NCBI RefSeq assembly: GCF_900156105.1
Contig: NZ_FTMS01000003.1
Span: forward strand, 1-64,000
Reading direction: 5' to 3'
Source of the DNA: Alkalispirochaeta americana
GTDB taxonomy: Bacteria; Spirochaetota; Spirochaetia; DSM-27196; Alkalispirochaetaceae
Length of the DNA: 64,000 nucleotides
This document shows positions 8,130 to 16,563 of this stretch, piece after piece (positions within the stretch are counted from its first letter, which is position 1; every line of letters starts with the position of its first letter). The position numbers were made by a program, and so were the translations under genes. Under the pieces are notes generated by a model that saw only the letters and a list, made by a program, of their open reading frames with translations, was not told the origin of the DNA and made no database searches.

Positions 8130-9770
8130 GTGGGAAAATCTATCCTCATTCTTCATTCGCATTTGCCTTTGGTACGCCATCCTGAGTACGAAACGTTCCT
8201 GGAAGAGCGATGGCTCTTTGAGGCGATCAGCGAAACCTACCTTCCTTTGTTGCGGATGATGCACCGCCTTGATACCGAAGGAATTCCTTCGCCCATGGCG
8301 ATGTGCTTTTCGCCTACCTTGAGTTTCATGCTCCAGGATCCTCTTCTGATGGAGCGCTACGGGCGCTTCCTGGACAAGAACATTGAACTGGCAGAGCAGG
8401 AACTGGATCGGACAGCGGGCGAACCGGCTGTTCATTCCCTGGCTCGCATGTATCATTCCCGTTACACCACGGACCGCGAAGAGCTTCATTCTCTGTATGG
8501 AGGAAATATCCTCAAGGGTTTTGACCGCTTCGCCCGGAAGGGGACCATTGAGCTGATCGCCACGGCTGCCACGCATGCCTTTCTTCCCAATTACCGCAGC
8601 TATTCCGAGGTGGTTCGTTGCCAGGTGGAGCTGGGGGTCGAGAGTCATACAAAGCACTTTGGGCGTCCGCCCCGTGGCTTCTGGCTCCCCGAATGCGGCT
8701 ATTACGAGGGGCTTGACCGGATTCTCGCCGATGCGGGGGTCGAATATTTTGTTGGGGCTGCCCACGGGGTTCTCTTTGGCGAGCCCTCTCCCGATACGGG
8801 AACTTACGCACCTCTCGCTACAAAGGCGGGGGTTGCTGTTTTTCCTCGCGATGTCTACACAGCGACGTGGGTTTGGTCATCAAACCAGGGATATCCCACC
8901 AATCCCTCGTACCGGGATTTTTACCGCGATATCGGCTACGATCTCCCCCTGGAGCAGGTAGGGCCGTTTATCCACGATGGAAACGTCAGAATAGATACGG
9001 GATTCAAGTATCACGCCATTACCGGACCAACCGACGATAAAGAGCTTTATGACCAGGAGGCAGGACGACGAAAGGCCCGGGAACACGCCCGCGATTTCTA
9101 CACTCGCCAAAAAGAGCATAGTGCACGACTGGGAGAGGTTCTTTCCGCAGAACCTGTAATAACCAGCCCCTTTGACACTGAGCTCTTTGGTCATTGGTGG
9201 TTCGAGGGGCCACAGTGGCTGGAAGAACTTTTTCGTGTTGCCCACGAGGATCAGCAGGAGTGTGTGAAGGCCAACGGTGCAGAGGGCGCTCCTTTTTCCA
9301 TGACCACCCCGTCGTCCTATCTGGACGAGTTTGGCCCTGCCGGTGAGGTGGCTCCCACTTTTTCCAGTTGGGGGAGCGGGGGCTACGCCCAGGTTTGGAT
9401 GGATGGAACCAATGACTGGCTCTACCGCCACACCCATCAGGCAGTAGAGCGAATGGCTGAATTGGTGGCCCGGTTCCCCGATGAATCGGGGTTGAAGGAA
9501 CGCGCCCTGAACCAGGCAGCCCGGGAAGTCCTTCTTGCCATGGCCTCGGACTGGCCGTTCATCATGAACGCCCGCACCGTGGTGACCTACGCGGAACGAA
9601 GGGTCAAGGAACACCTGTACAATTTTACCCGGGTCTACGCAGCCCTCTCTCAGCGAAATATGGGAACCGAATGGCTCACGAGGCTCGAGAAAAAACACCC
9701 TCTGTTCCCTGACCTCAATTATCGCCGGATGAAACGGGCCACCACCGAGGCTTTGAGGGATCTGATCTGA
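8130..9770 (+). CDS. GH57 family 1,4-alpha-glucan branching enzyme (DUF1957 C-terminus)
   Basis: This 546-residue glycoside hydrolase family 57 enzyme probably forms alpha-1,6 branches in glycogen. It opens with LILHSHLPLVRHPE, the family HxHxP-type start. The probable catalytic nucleophile is Glu188 in FWLPECGY and the acid/base Asp349 in SPFDTELFGHWW; both spacings fit characterised GH57 branching enzymes. The C-terminal helical DUF1957 part includes ASDWPFIMNARTVVTYAERR. Start is GTG with CAGGAG ten bases upstream. It is the last gene of its transcription unit, with a strong terminator about 90 bases downstream. Confidence 0.93.
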   Translation: MGKSILILHSHLPLVRHPEYETFLEERWLFEAISETYLPLLRMMHRLDTEGIPSPMAMCFSPTLSFMLQDPLLMERYGRFLDKNIELAEQELDRTAGEPAVHSLARMYHSRYTTDREELHSLYGGNILKGFDRFARKGTIELIATAATHAFLPNYRSYSEVVRCQVELGVESHTKHFGRPPRGFWLPECGYYEGLDRILADAGVEYFVGAAHGVLFGEPSPDTGTYAPLATKAGVAVFPRDVYTATWVWSSNQGYPTNPSYRDFYRDIGYDLPLEQVGPFIHDGNVRIDTGFKYHAITGPTDDKELYDQEAGRRKAREHARDFYTRQKEHSARLGEVLSAEPVITSPFDTELFGHWWFEGPQWLEELFRVAHEDQQECVKANGAEGAPFSMTTPSSYLDEFGPAGEVAPTFSSWGSGGYAQVWMDGTNDWLYRHTHQAVERMAELVARFPDESGLKERALNQAAREVLLAMASDWPFIMNARTVVTYAERRVKEHLYNFTRVYAALSQRNMGTEWLTRLEKKHPLFPDLNYRRMKRATTEALRDLI

Positions 9771-9861
9771 CCCTCGGGTGTCTGCTGGATCACGCCGGCG
9801 AGGCGTGAGGGATTGGTATCCTGAAGATTCCGATAGCCACATTGTTTGCCTGAAAGACTGA

Positions 9862-9889
9862 CCGAGCGGTTCTCCGCTCGGTTTTTTTT
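9862..9889 (+). terminator. Intrinsic terminator after the GH57 gene
   Basis: CCGAGCGG (9862-9869), loop TTCT, CCGCTCGG (9874-9881), then eight T (9882-9889). This is a perfect 8-bp GC-rich stem with a U-tract and is the clearest terminator in the window. It separates the metabolic genes from the dcw cluster. Confidence 0.95.
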
Positions 9890-9927
9890 GCTGTTATAAC
9901 GCTCTCAGAGAAAGATGCTTCACTGAA

Positions 9928-9954
9928 CCCCTGACAGACGGGGAATGTCAGGGG
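9928..9954. repeat. 9-bp perfect inverted repeat upstream of mraZ
   Basis: CCCCTGACA (9928-9936) and TGTCAGGGG (9946-9954) are separated by nine bases. No T-run follows within ten bases, so it is more likely an operator or a structured leader than a terminator. It lies about 65 bases upstream of the mraZ promoter -35 element. Confidence 0.55.
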
Positions 9955-10019
9955 TAAACGTTTGTGTATCTCTTTCCCCCGTTTTTTTTTCCGGATCTGC
10001 AGAATTCTGTCTACAAACA

Positions 10020-10052
10020 TTGACAGCTTTGTTTGGTGCGGTAGTATATAAT
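10020..10052 (+). promoter_or_regulatory. Probable mraZ/dcw promoter region
   Basis: A perfect TTGACA lies at 10020-10025. A perfect TATAAT lies at 10047-10052, which gives a long 21-base spacer. An overlapping TATATA (10045-10050, 19-base spacer) or TAGTAT (10042-10047, 16-base spacer) may be the working -10. The MraZ boxes begin immediately downstream, as expected for autorepression. Confidence 0.55.
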
Positions 10053-10055
10053 GGA

Positions 10056-10100
10056 AGTGGTAAAGAGTGGGAAATACTAGGATTTTGTGGTGAAAAAGGG
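10056..10100 (+). promoter_or_regulatory. MraZ operator: G-rich boxes at 10-bp period
   Basis: Between promoter and start codon the sequence shows AAGTGG (10055-10060), GAGTGG (10065-10070), a weaker TACTAG (10075-10080), TTGTGG (10085-10090) and AAAGGG (10095-10100). Each repeat starts exactly ten bases after the last. MraZ is known to bind tandem G-rich repeats of about 10 bp upstream of its own gene. The last box also supplies the purine-rich stretch in front of the mraZ ATG, so bound MraZ would hide the initiation site as well. Confidence 0.7.
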
Positions 10101-10544
10101 ATGATTACTGGCCAATACCGGAGTGTTCTCGACGAAAAGGGCAGGGTGTTGCTACCCAGTCGCTTGCGGGGCGAGATTCCAGGATCATCTCTGGTGGTCA
10201 CCGCAGGAATTGATCGTTGCCTGTGGCTGTTCCCCCCCGATGAGTGGAAGCAATTGTCGGATCAGCTCATGGAGGCTGCGTCTCCCTTTTCACGGCGCGC
10301 CAGGCTCCTGCAGCGACGTATTATTGCGCCGGCTCAGGAGATTGAGCTGGACAAGACGGGGCGGATTCTCATTCCGCCGAGCCTGAAGGAGACCGTGGGG
10401 CTCAAGAAGGATTGCGTCCTCCACGGAATAAAAAAATATATCGAGATATGGGATGTGGACGAATATTCTGCGTATCTCCGGGAGAATGAAGATGAATTTC
10501 AGGAGGCGGCCGAAGAACTGGGAGGAGCCGTCTCCTTCTTTTGA
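10101..10544 (+). CDS. mraZ: MraZ, transcriptional regulator of the dcw cluster
   Basis: This 147-residue protein has two SpoVT-AbrB-type domains. It begins MITGQYRSVLDEKGRVLLPS, and the second copy is LDKTGRILIPPSLKE near 80-95. It binds DNA as a ring-shaped oligomer and represses its own operon in other bacteria. The start at 10101 follows family alignment (MFTGEYxxxLDEKGR); the ribosome-binding site is unusual because AAAGGG abuts the ATG directly. It is the first gene of the division cluster, with tandem operator boxes immediately upstream. Confidence 0.94.
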   Translation: MITGQYRSVLDEKGRVLLPSRLRGEIPGSSLVVTAGIDRCLWLFPPDEWKQLSDQLMEAASPFSRRARLLQRRIIAPAQEIELDKTGRILIPPSLKETVGLKKDCVLHGIKKYIEIWDVDEYSAYLRENEDEFQEAAEELGGAVSFF

Positions 10545-10703
10545 TTCTCTTCATCCTTCCCGGAAGATGCTGGATCTGGCCGCATTGAGTATTGAATGAA
10601 GTGGGAAGCACGCGATCTGGACGTGGTGCGTGCAGACGGAAAAGCCCGTGACAATCGGGATATTTTGGCTATGGAGACGCTTGACCGCGGAGATGCTTTG
10701 ATA

Positions 10704-11657
10704 ATGACAGATCTTGTGCATGAGCCAGTTTTGTTGCAGTCCGTGGAAGAGTTCTTTTTTCCACTGCATCCGGGGGGGGTGATCTGTGATGCCACCCTGG
10801 GAGGAGGGGGCCACACTGCCCGTTTCCTGGAGCGCTCTCAATCATGTCGCGTTGTGGGGATTGATGTGGATAGTCAGATGCTGGCCCGGGCACGGAAAAG
10901 GCTTGGAGATGATCCTCGGGTGGAGTTTGTTTGTGGCTGGTTCGACGAGGTCCTGGCAGAGCGAAGCGGCTTTGACAGAATTCTGATCGATCTGGGGGTT
11001 TCGATGATTCATATGAAAAGCCCCGATCGGGGATTCTCCCTGCGAGAGGAAGGCCCTCTGGATATGCGGCTGGACGCGACAGGCGACGGCCTTCCGGCGG
11101 CCGAGTTTATCCTGCAGAGGAGCGAGCAGGAGCTGGCCGACGTGATTTTCCGTTACGGCGAGGAACGCTATTCGCGTCGTATCGCTGCCGCGATTGTGGA
11201 TGCCCGCGATGCAAAGGGAATACATACCACGGCAGACTTGGCCGAGATCGTGCGGAGGGCTGTTCCCCCGGCCTACCGCCGGGGAAGAACGCATCCCGCA
11301 ACAAAAACCTTCCAGGCTCTCCGGATTGCCGTAAACGATGAGCTCGGAAGGCTTGAACGGGTACTGCCCCGGGCAGCGGCGGCTCTGAACCCCGGAGGCC
11401 GTCTGGGGATCATTACCTTTCACTCGCTGGAAGACCGGATTGTAAAGCATCGATTTCGGGACATGTCCCGCGAAAAGAACTCTTCCGAACCTTCCCATAT
11501 GCCGATGGTAGTGGAAGAGGAAAGCTTTCGGGTGATTACCAGGAAGCCAATCGTTCCTTCGGAGGAGGAGAGGGCAACCAACCCCGCCTCACGAAGCGCC
11601 AAACTCCGTATTCTGGAGCGAAAGCACCCAGGAGAGTCCCAGGGGGATAGATCATGA
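10704..11657 (+). CDS. rsmH: 16S rRNA (cytosine1402-N4)-methyltransferase RsmH
   Basis: This 317-residue SAM-dependent methyltransferase (formerly MraW) modifies C1402 in the ribosomal P site. Its start region is DLVHEPVLLQSVEEF. The SAM-binding motif is DATLGGGGHTARFLE, followed by GIDVDSQMLARA. The DLGVSMIHMKSPDRGFS block and the C-terminal THPATKTFQALRIAVN and ITFHSLEDRIVKHRF are signature sequences. The ATG at 10704 fits the family N-terminus, with GGAG upstream. In-phase ATGs at 10671 and 10596 would add an unconserved tail. It overlaps ftsL by four bases. Confidence 0.95.
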   Translation: MTDLVHEPVLLQSVEEFFFPLHPGGVICDATLGGGGHTARFLERSQSCRVVGIDVDSQMLARARKRLGDDPRVEFVCGWFDEVLAERSGFDRILIDLGVSMIHMKSPDRGFSLREEGPLDMRLDATGDGLPAAEFILQRSEQELADVIFRYGEERYSRRIAAAIVDARDAKGIHTTADLAEIVRRAVPPAYRRGRTHPATKTFQALRIAVNDELGRLERVLPRAAAALNPGGRLGIITFHSLEDRIVKHRFRDMSREKNSSEPSHMPMVVEEESFRVITRKPIVPSEEERATNPASRSAKLRILERKHPGESQGDRS

Positions 11658-11944
11658 CGAAAATCGTGATGATCGGAACGGCAATAACGCTGATCTCGAC
11701 ACTCTTTTTTGCGAATGTGTGGCAGTCCTACCGTTTCACCCAGCTGGAACGGGATGTTCTTGCTACCCAGAGGGATCATCGATTGCTTCTGGAAGAGAAC
11801 AAACGGCTGGTTGTGGGCATCGCAGGGCTCCGATCTCCCCGGAGGATTCGGGCTCTTGCCGAAACAGAGCTGGCTTTGGAACCGCTTTCGGCGAATCGCA
11901 TACAGCGGGTGGATATCTCGGGAGGTTTGAGTGCCTCTCCGTGA
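11654..11944 (+). CDS. ftsL: Cell division protein FtsL
   Basis: This 96-residue bitopic protein has one transmembrane helix at residues 5-21 and then a periplasmic coiled coil (FTQLERDVLATQRDHRLLLE). The C-terminal motif RSPRRIRALAETELALEP is the usual FtsL membrane-distal helix. FtsL forms the FtsQLB division subcomplex with FtsQ, encoded downstream; no separate ftsB is visible here. Its identity rests on topology, size and position between rsmH and murF. It overlaps rsmH by four bases and murF by fourteen. Confidence 0.85.
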   Translation: MTKIVMIGTAITLISTLFFANVWQSYRFTQLERDVLATQRDHRLLLEENKRLVVGIAGLRSPRRIRALAETELALEPLSANRIQRVDISGGLSASP

Positions 11945-13493
11945 GTTGTTGCGCCTGGGGCAACTGCCCCTTGCTGTTCATGGGGAGGTGCTTTTCTCTG
12001 CTCCCGCCGTGGCCCGGGAGGAGGACTCCCTGCTGTCGGTGTGCATTGATTCCCGCGAATGTTCCCGGGGTTCTCTTTTTTTTGCGCTTCCTGGTGCGCG
12101 CACTGACGGTCATCGTTACGTCCAGGAGGCGATCAGTCGGGGAGCTGTGGCGGCAGTCGTGAGTTCTCAGGAGGATCCCCTGAGCGGGCAGGAATGGGCC
12201 GTGCCCGTGGTCTGCGTGCAGGATGTCCTCACGGCGCTGCACCAACTGGCCTCGTGGTATTGCAAGACACACCTGGCAGGGCCTGTTCGAATTGGCGTTA
12301 CCGGAAGTAACGGAAAAACCACAACAAAAGAGATGATCGCATCGATTCTCCGGTGTGCTGGCCCCACGAGTTCCAGTTTCGGGAACCTGAACTCCGAGAC
12401 GGGATTGCCTCTGGCCGTTTTTCAGACGGATCCCGACGCCCGTTATGCCGTGTACGAGATGGCCATGAGCAATCCGGGTGAGATGGAGGTGCTGGCAGAC
12501 ATCGTGCGTCCCGATCTTGCGGTGATCACAAATATTGGCGAGGCCCACATCGGGAATCTGGGGAGTCAGGAAGCTATCGCCCGGGAAAAAAAGGCGATCG
12601 CCTCCCGCTTCGATGGTCCCCAGCGCCTCATCATCCCTGAGGATGATCCCTTCTCGGCCTATTTGCGAGAAGAAATCCCGGGAGAGGTTCTTTTTTTCGG
12701 GATGCAGAGTCAGAAGGCTCGTCTTGAAGCCGGCGAGAATCCGGGTGCTCAGCGGCTGTTTGTAGATGAAGAATGCTACCCCCTCCCCCTGGAGGGTGCG
12801 CATAATGGTCGAAACGCTCTTGCGGCGGTTGCTGTGGCCCAGGCGTTGGGGATCGGTTCCGATTGTGTCCGCCAGGGTTTCCAGACACTTCGGTTGCCGT
12901 CGGGGAGAAGCGAGCTGCTTCAGGGCAAAAACGGGGGCCTTGTTCTGAACGATTGCTATAACGCGAACCCTGAATCGTGCATTGCTGCCTTGGAAACTGT
13001 GGCTGCTGTGCACAGCGAAAGACAGCGGCGGGTTCATGAGGGCGGAGGCAGGCTGGTTCTGATTTTGGGGGAGCTGGCCGAACTGGGGGCTGCCTCGATT
13101 CCTGGCCACAGGAGGGTTCTGGAAAGAGCTCTTTCTCTTGAGCCCGATCTGATTATACTGGTGGGGGTCGCAGACCAGATCGGTCCTGCGGGAACGGCTT
13201 CGGCCTGGGACGGCCTGGAGGAGCTGGAAGAGATAGCTCTTCCCCCGGGGAGACAGCTCTGCCGCTTTCCCTCGGTTCAGGAGGCGCTGGCTGGCGTGCC
13301 TCCGCTTCTGGCAGGGGGAGAGACGATCCTTCTGAAGGGAAGTCGTTCTGTTCAACTGGAGCGGCTTCTGCCTGAACTGCTTGATTCCATGTCTGCCGGG
13401 ACAAGCCCGGGGGATAGTCAGGGATCGGTGGTCTCAAAATCATCTGATGCTTTACAACACCTCTTGAATCCGGAGGACTCTGACGATGCTTAA
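11931..13493 (+). CDS. murF: UDP-MurNAc-tripeptide D-Ala-D-Ala ligase MurF
   Basis: This 520-residue Mur ligase adds D-Ala-D-Ala to the UDP-MurNAc tripeptide in the cytoplasm. The N-terminal Mur domain has CIDSRECSRGSLFFALPG. The ATP P-loop is GVTGSNGKTTTKEM (about 122-135). The middle domain includes the HNGRNALAAVAVA block, and the C-terminal domain LNDCYNANPESCIAALE and LVLILGELAELG. It starts at GTG after TCGGGAGG. MurE, normally next to it, is absent from this cluster. The C-terminus overlaps mraY by eight bases. Confidence 0.94.
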   Translation: MPLRELLRLGQLPLAVHGEVLFSAPAVAREEDSLLSVCIDSRECSRGSLFFALPGARTDGHRYVQEAISRGAVAAVVSSQEDPLSGQEWAVPVVCVQDVLTALHQLASWYCKTHLAGPVRIGVTGSNGKTTTKEMIASILRCAGPTSSSFGNLNSETGLPLAVFQTDPDARYAVYEMAMSNPGEMEVLADIVRPDLAVITNIGEAHIGNLGSQEAIAREKKAIASRFDGPQRLIIPEDDPFSAYLREEIPGEVLFFGMQSQKARLEAGENPGAQRLFVDEECYPLPLEGAHNGRNALAAVAVAQALGIGSDCVRQGFQTLRLPSGRSELLQGKNGGLVLNDCYNANPESCIAALETVAAVHSERQRRVHEGGGRLVLILGELAELGAASIPGHRRVLERALSLEPDLIILVGVADQIGPAGTASAWDGLEELEEIALPPGRQLCRFPSVQEALAGVPPLLAGGETILLKGSRSVQLERLLPELLDSMSAGTSPGDSQGSVVSKSSDALQHLLNPEDSDDA

Positions 13494-14565
13494 AGAACTT
13501 CTGTTCCCGTTGAGCCGGCATTTTTCGCCGTTCAACGTATTTCAATACATTACCTTTCGTGCTGCCTATGCGGCTGTGACGGCCTTGCTGATTACCTTTC
13601 TGTGTGGTCCCTGGGTCATTCAGTATCTGCGGCGGCTCCGCTTTGGCGAAGAGATACGCGCCGACGGACCGGAAACGCACCAGCAGAAATCAGGAACCCC
13701 TACCATGGGCGGGGTGCTGATTATTTTCTCGATTGTTGTATCGGGTATGCTCTGGCTCGATATCTCGGTGGCCTACAGTCTCATCGGTCTTCTTGCCGTG
13801 GTGGGATTTGGAGCTATCGGGATGGTCGATGATCTTCACAAGATACTTCGAAAGGACAAGGACGGGCTTAACGGGTGGGGGAAGATCCTCGGTCAGGTGA
13901 CGGTGGCTCTCGTTATTGCGCTGTTGCTCTACTATTTTGGCGGGGAGCACACGACGCAGCTCTATTTACCCTTCCTCAAGCGTCCGCTGCTGGATCTGGG
14001 CCTCTGGTACATTCCCTTTGCAGTACTCCTTCTGGTGGGGACTTCCAACGCGGTGAATCTTACGGATGGTCTGGACGGCCTTGCTACGGGGCTGGTTCTC
14101 ATGGTGAGTCTCACCTTCGGGGTTATCACCTATGTGAGTGGCCGTGTTGATTATGCCTATTATCTGCAGATTCCCTACATTCCCGGAGGAGGGGAGCTTG
14201 CCGTCTTGAGCCTTGCTGTGGCTGGGGCCTGCGTGGGTTTTCTCTGGTTCAACAGCCACCCCGCAGAGATCATGATGGGTGATACGGGAAGTCTCGCGCT
14301 GGGCGGTGTGATCGGCGTTCTTGCCTTGATGATTAAAAAAGAGATCCTCCTGATCATTGTGGGGGGGGTCTTTGTAATGGAGGCGGTGTCTGTGATTGTC
14401 CAGGTTCTCTCCTATAAAGTGCGGGGAAAACGGGTCTTTCGCATGGCGCCTGTGCATCACCATTTCGAACTCCTGGGGTGGTCCGAGACAAAGGTGGTGC
14501 TTCGCTTATGGATACTGGGAGGGCTCTTCGCGATTCTGAGTCTCTCCACGCTGAAGATTCGGTGA
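13486..14565 (+). CDS. mraY: Phospho-MurNAc-pentapeptide transferase MraY
   Basis: This 359-residue polytopic membrane enzyme transfers phospho-MurNAc-pentapeptide to undecaprenyl phosphate, forming lipid I. Conserved features are PTMGGVLIIFS, GMVDDLHKILRKDKDGLN with the Asp pair, NAVNLTDGLDGLATG, GDTGSLALGG and the C-terminal MAPVHHHFELLGWSE. Around ten hydrophobic helices are visible. It is sandwiched between murF (8-bp overlap) and ftsW (4-bp GTGA overlap), the usual dcw order. Confidence 0.96.
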   Translation: MLKELLFPLSRHFSPFNVFQYITFRAAYAAVTALLITFLCGPWVIQYLRRLRFGEEIRADGPETHQQKSGTPTMGGVLIIFSIVVSGMLWLDISVAYSLIGLLAVVGFGAIGMVDDLHKILRKDKDGLNGWGKILGQVTVALVIALLLYYFGGEHTTQLYLPFLKRPLLDLGLWYIPFAVLLLVGTSNAVNLTDGLDGLATGLVLMVSLTFGVITYVSGRVDYAYYLQIPYIPGGGELAVLSLAVAGACVGFLWFNSHPAEIMMGDTGSLALGGVIGVLALMIKKEILLIIVGGVFVMEAVSVIVQVLSYKVRGKRVFRMAPVHHHFELLGWSETKVVLRLWILGGLFAILSLSTLKIR

Positions 14566-15737
14566 CGGTGGTGATCGGACGAAACAGTTTTTTCGTGGAA
14601 CAGAGTAACGACGAGATCTCCCGATTTGACCCCATTCTGATGGCTTTGGTGGTCCTTCTGCTTGTGGTGGGCCTCGGGATGCTTCTCTCGGCCTCCTGGT
14701 TTCGTGCAGAACAGCTCTACAATCAACCTCTGCGCTTTGTGCTGCGTCAGGCTCTATGGGTGCTGGCGGGGGTAGTTCTCTGCGCCGGTGCAGCGCTTGT
14801 TCCCCTGAATCTGGTTCGTCGCAAATTGTGCTACCTTGTTTCTGCTGTGGCGGTCCTTATGGCCATGACCTTCCTTCCCGGGATAAGCGCCCGGTATATG
14901 GGAGCGAGCCGCTGGATCATTTTATGGGGATTCTCATTTCAACCATCGGAGCTGGTCAAGTTAGTTCTGGTGATACATCTTGCGCATCTTCTGTCCAAAC
15001 GGGAGGGGGATTTTCCCCGGCACCGCTTTTTTATTCTTCCACCTCTGGTGGTGGCGGTGGTGGCTGCCGTTTTTGTTCTGTTGCAGAACGATTATTCCAC
15101 GGCGATTTTTCTGCTGTTGCTGACGGTTCTGATTTTCTTTGCAGCCGGCGTGCCGGTCCGGTATTTTTTTCGCTTCACCGCTCTTACGGTTCCTCTGGGT
15201 TTGATCGCCTTGTTCAGTCGGGAACACCGGGTCCGCCGGGTTGTCGCTTTTTTGAACCCCGATTTCGATCCTGCCGGCAGTGGCTTTCAGGTCATGGCAG
15301 CTCGTCGAGCTCTGGCTGAGGGAGGCCCCTGGGGTGTGGGGATCGGTCGGGGTGTGCGAAAAATGGGAGGGATTCCCGAGGTCCAGTCGGATTTTATCTT
15401 TGCCGTTCTGGGAGAGGAAATCGGGTTCTTTGGTGTCTTCCTGGTGCTCTCGGCGTTTCTGCTCTTCACCTTGCGGGGGATCGCCCTGGCGCGTCGCCAG
15501 GAAGACTGGTTTCGGTATCTCTTGATCTACGGCCTCACCATGAGCATAACCGTTCAGGTGATGATAAATGTAGCGGTTGTGGCTGGATTGTTGCCGGCCA
15601 CGGGAATTCCCTTGCCCTTTTTCTCTTCCGGGGGGTCATCGCTGGTAGTAACCATGATCATGTGTGGTTTGATCATGAACGCCGCGGCTCCCTCTGCTCC
15701 CAAAGGACCGAGACTGTGGGAGGGATCACGTGTCTGA
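14562..15737 (+). CDS. ftsW: FtsW, SEDS peptidoglycan polymerase of the divisome
   Basis: This polytopic SEDS glycosyltransferase polymerises lipid II at the septum with its cognate class B PBP. From the GTG at 14562 (GTGA overlap with the mraY stop) it is 391 residues, close to the family norm. In-phase starts at 14478 and 14508 would overlap mraY much more. Diagnostic motifs are RWIILWGFSFQPSELVKL, LNPDFDPAGSGFQVMAA and the C-terminal LLPATGIPLPFFSSGGSS. Its probable partner, the FtsI-type PBP, is encoded 45 kb away at 59477. The start codon is a judgement. Confidence 0.92.
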   Translation: MTVVIGRNSFFVEQSNDEISRFDPILMALVVLLLVVGLGMLLSASWFRAEQLYNQPLRFVLRQALWVLAGVVLCAGAALVPLNLVRRKLCYLVSAVAVLMAMTFLPGISARYMGASRWIILWGFSFQPSELVKLVLVIHLAHLLSKREGDFPRHRFFILPPLVVAVVAAVFVLLQNDYSTAIFLLLLTVLIFFAAGVPVRYFFRFTALTVPLGLIALFSREHRVRRVVAFLNPDFDPAGSGFQVMAARRALAEGGPWGVGIGRGVRKMGGIPEVQSDFIFAVLGEEIGFFGVFLVLSAFLLFTLRGIALARRQEDWFRYLLIYGLTMSITVQVMINVAVVAGLLPATGIPLPFFSSGGSSLVVTMIMCGLIMNAAAPSAPKGPRLWEGSRV

Positions 15738-16563
15738 GGCCGCCTCATTCCGGCGAAACCGAAGCACTGCCTCTCCTGCGCCCAGGCGGATGCCCGCCGG
15801 TGGAAACCGGTGGAGAGTATTATGGGGTCTCGCCGTTACTGGTGCGTTGCTCCTGGGGGGGCTTCTGGTGGTGCAGGGCAGCTGGTTGAAAATCACCCGC
15901 ATCCATGTCCACGCTGATTTCGATATGTCCCGGGAAGAGGTGTTGCACCAGGCTGGTATCACGGGGGGGATGAATTATTTTCTCCTTCGGCCCGCCGAGG
16001 TGGTGGCTCGACTCAAGAGGAATCCCCTGATTCGTGAAGCCCGGGCGGAAAAAATCTTCCCCAACGCGCTCCGCCTTGATCTTGTCCGTCGAAGGCCGCT
16101 GGTCTTGACGATCTTCTCCCGGGGCGACCGCGATGTTCTGGCGGCTGTTGACAGGGAAGGAGTGATCTTTGATGCTGGACAACACTTGGGAGGTGCCAAT
16201 CTTCCCGTTTTCTCGGGTATAACCTTTCAGGGAGTTCCTGTGGGGTCTCGTATGCCCCGGATGCTAGAGCAGCTGCTCGAGGATTTGCACAGGCTCCGTC
16301 TGGAAGAACCCAAACTTTTTGAGCGAATATCAGAGCTTCGGGTTGTGCCCCGTAACAACGGAGGAGTGGATATACTGCTGTTTACCGCAGATTATCGGAT
16401 ACCCGTGCGCATTGGTGACAGGATATCACCGGAGTTATGCCGGTGGATTCTCGTTGTCCTGGATATCCTGTCGCAACAGGAGACGGCAGATCAGGTGGCG
16501 GAGGTCGATTTCCGGTCAGGAGAGGTGGTGTACCGCATGAAGGAGGGAGCCCGTGGCAGGTGA
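15730..16563 (+). CDS. ftsQ: Cell division protein FtsQ/DivIB
   Basis: This 277-residue bitopic protein has a basic cytoplasmic tail and one transmembrane helix (about 30-50: LWGLAVTGALLLGGLLVV). A POTRA domain begins at ITRIHVHADFDMSREEVLHQ, and the FtsQ beta domain contains NPLIREARAEKIFPNALRLD, a strongly conserved block. FtsQ recruits FtsL/FtsB and regulates FtsWI. It starts at GTG eight bases inside ftsW and overlaps ftsA by eleven. Assignment is by domain order, this motif and context. Confidence 0.9.
   Translation: MSEAASFRRNRSTASPAPRRMPAGGNRWRVLWGLAVTGALLLGGLLVVQGSWLKITRIHVHADFDMSREEVLHQAGITGGMNYFLLRPAEVVARLKRNPLIREARAEKIFPNALRLDLVRRRPLVLTIFSRGDRDVLAAVDREGVIFDAGQHLGGANLPVFSGITFQGVPVGSRMPRMLEQLLEDLHRLRLEEPKLFERISELRVVPRNNGGVDILLFTADYRIPVRIGDRISPELCRWILVVLDILSQQETADQVAEVDFRSGEVVYRMKEGARGR

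Larger units (their letters stand above)
9771..10100. other. Intergenic region between GH57 gene and mraZ
   Basis: These 330 bases hold no gene. In order there is a small hairpin CACGCC/GGCGTG (9791-9807), the GH57 terminator (9862-9889), a 9-bp perfect inverted repeat (9928-9954), the mraZ promoter elements, and an array of MraZ-type boxes up to the mraZ start codon. An in-phase extension of mraZ back to 9945 is not believed to be coding. Confidence 0.8.
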
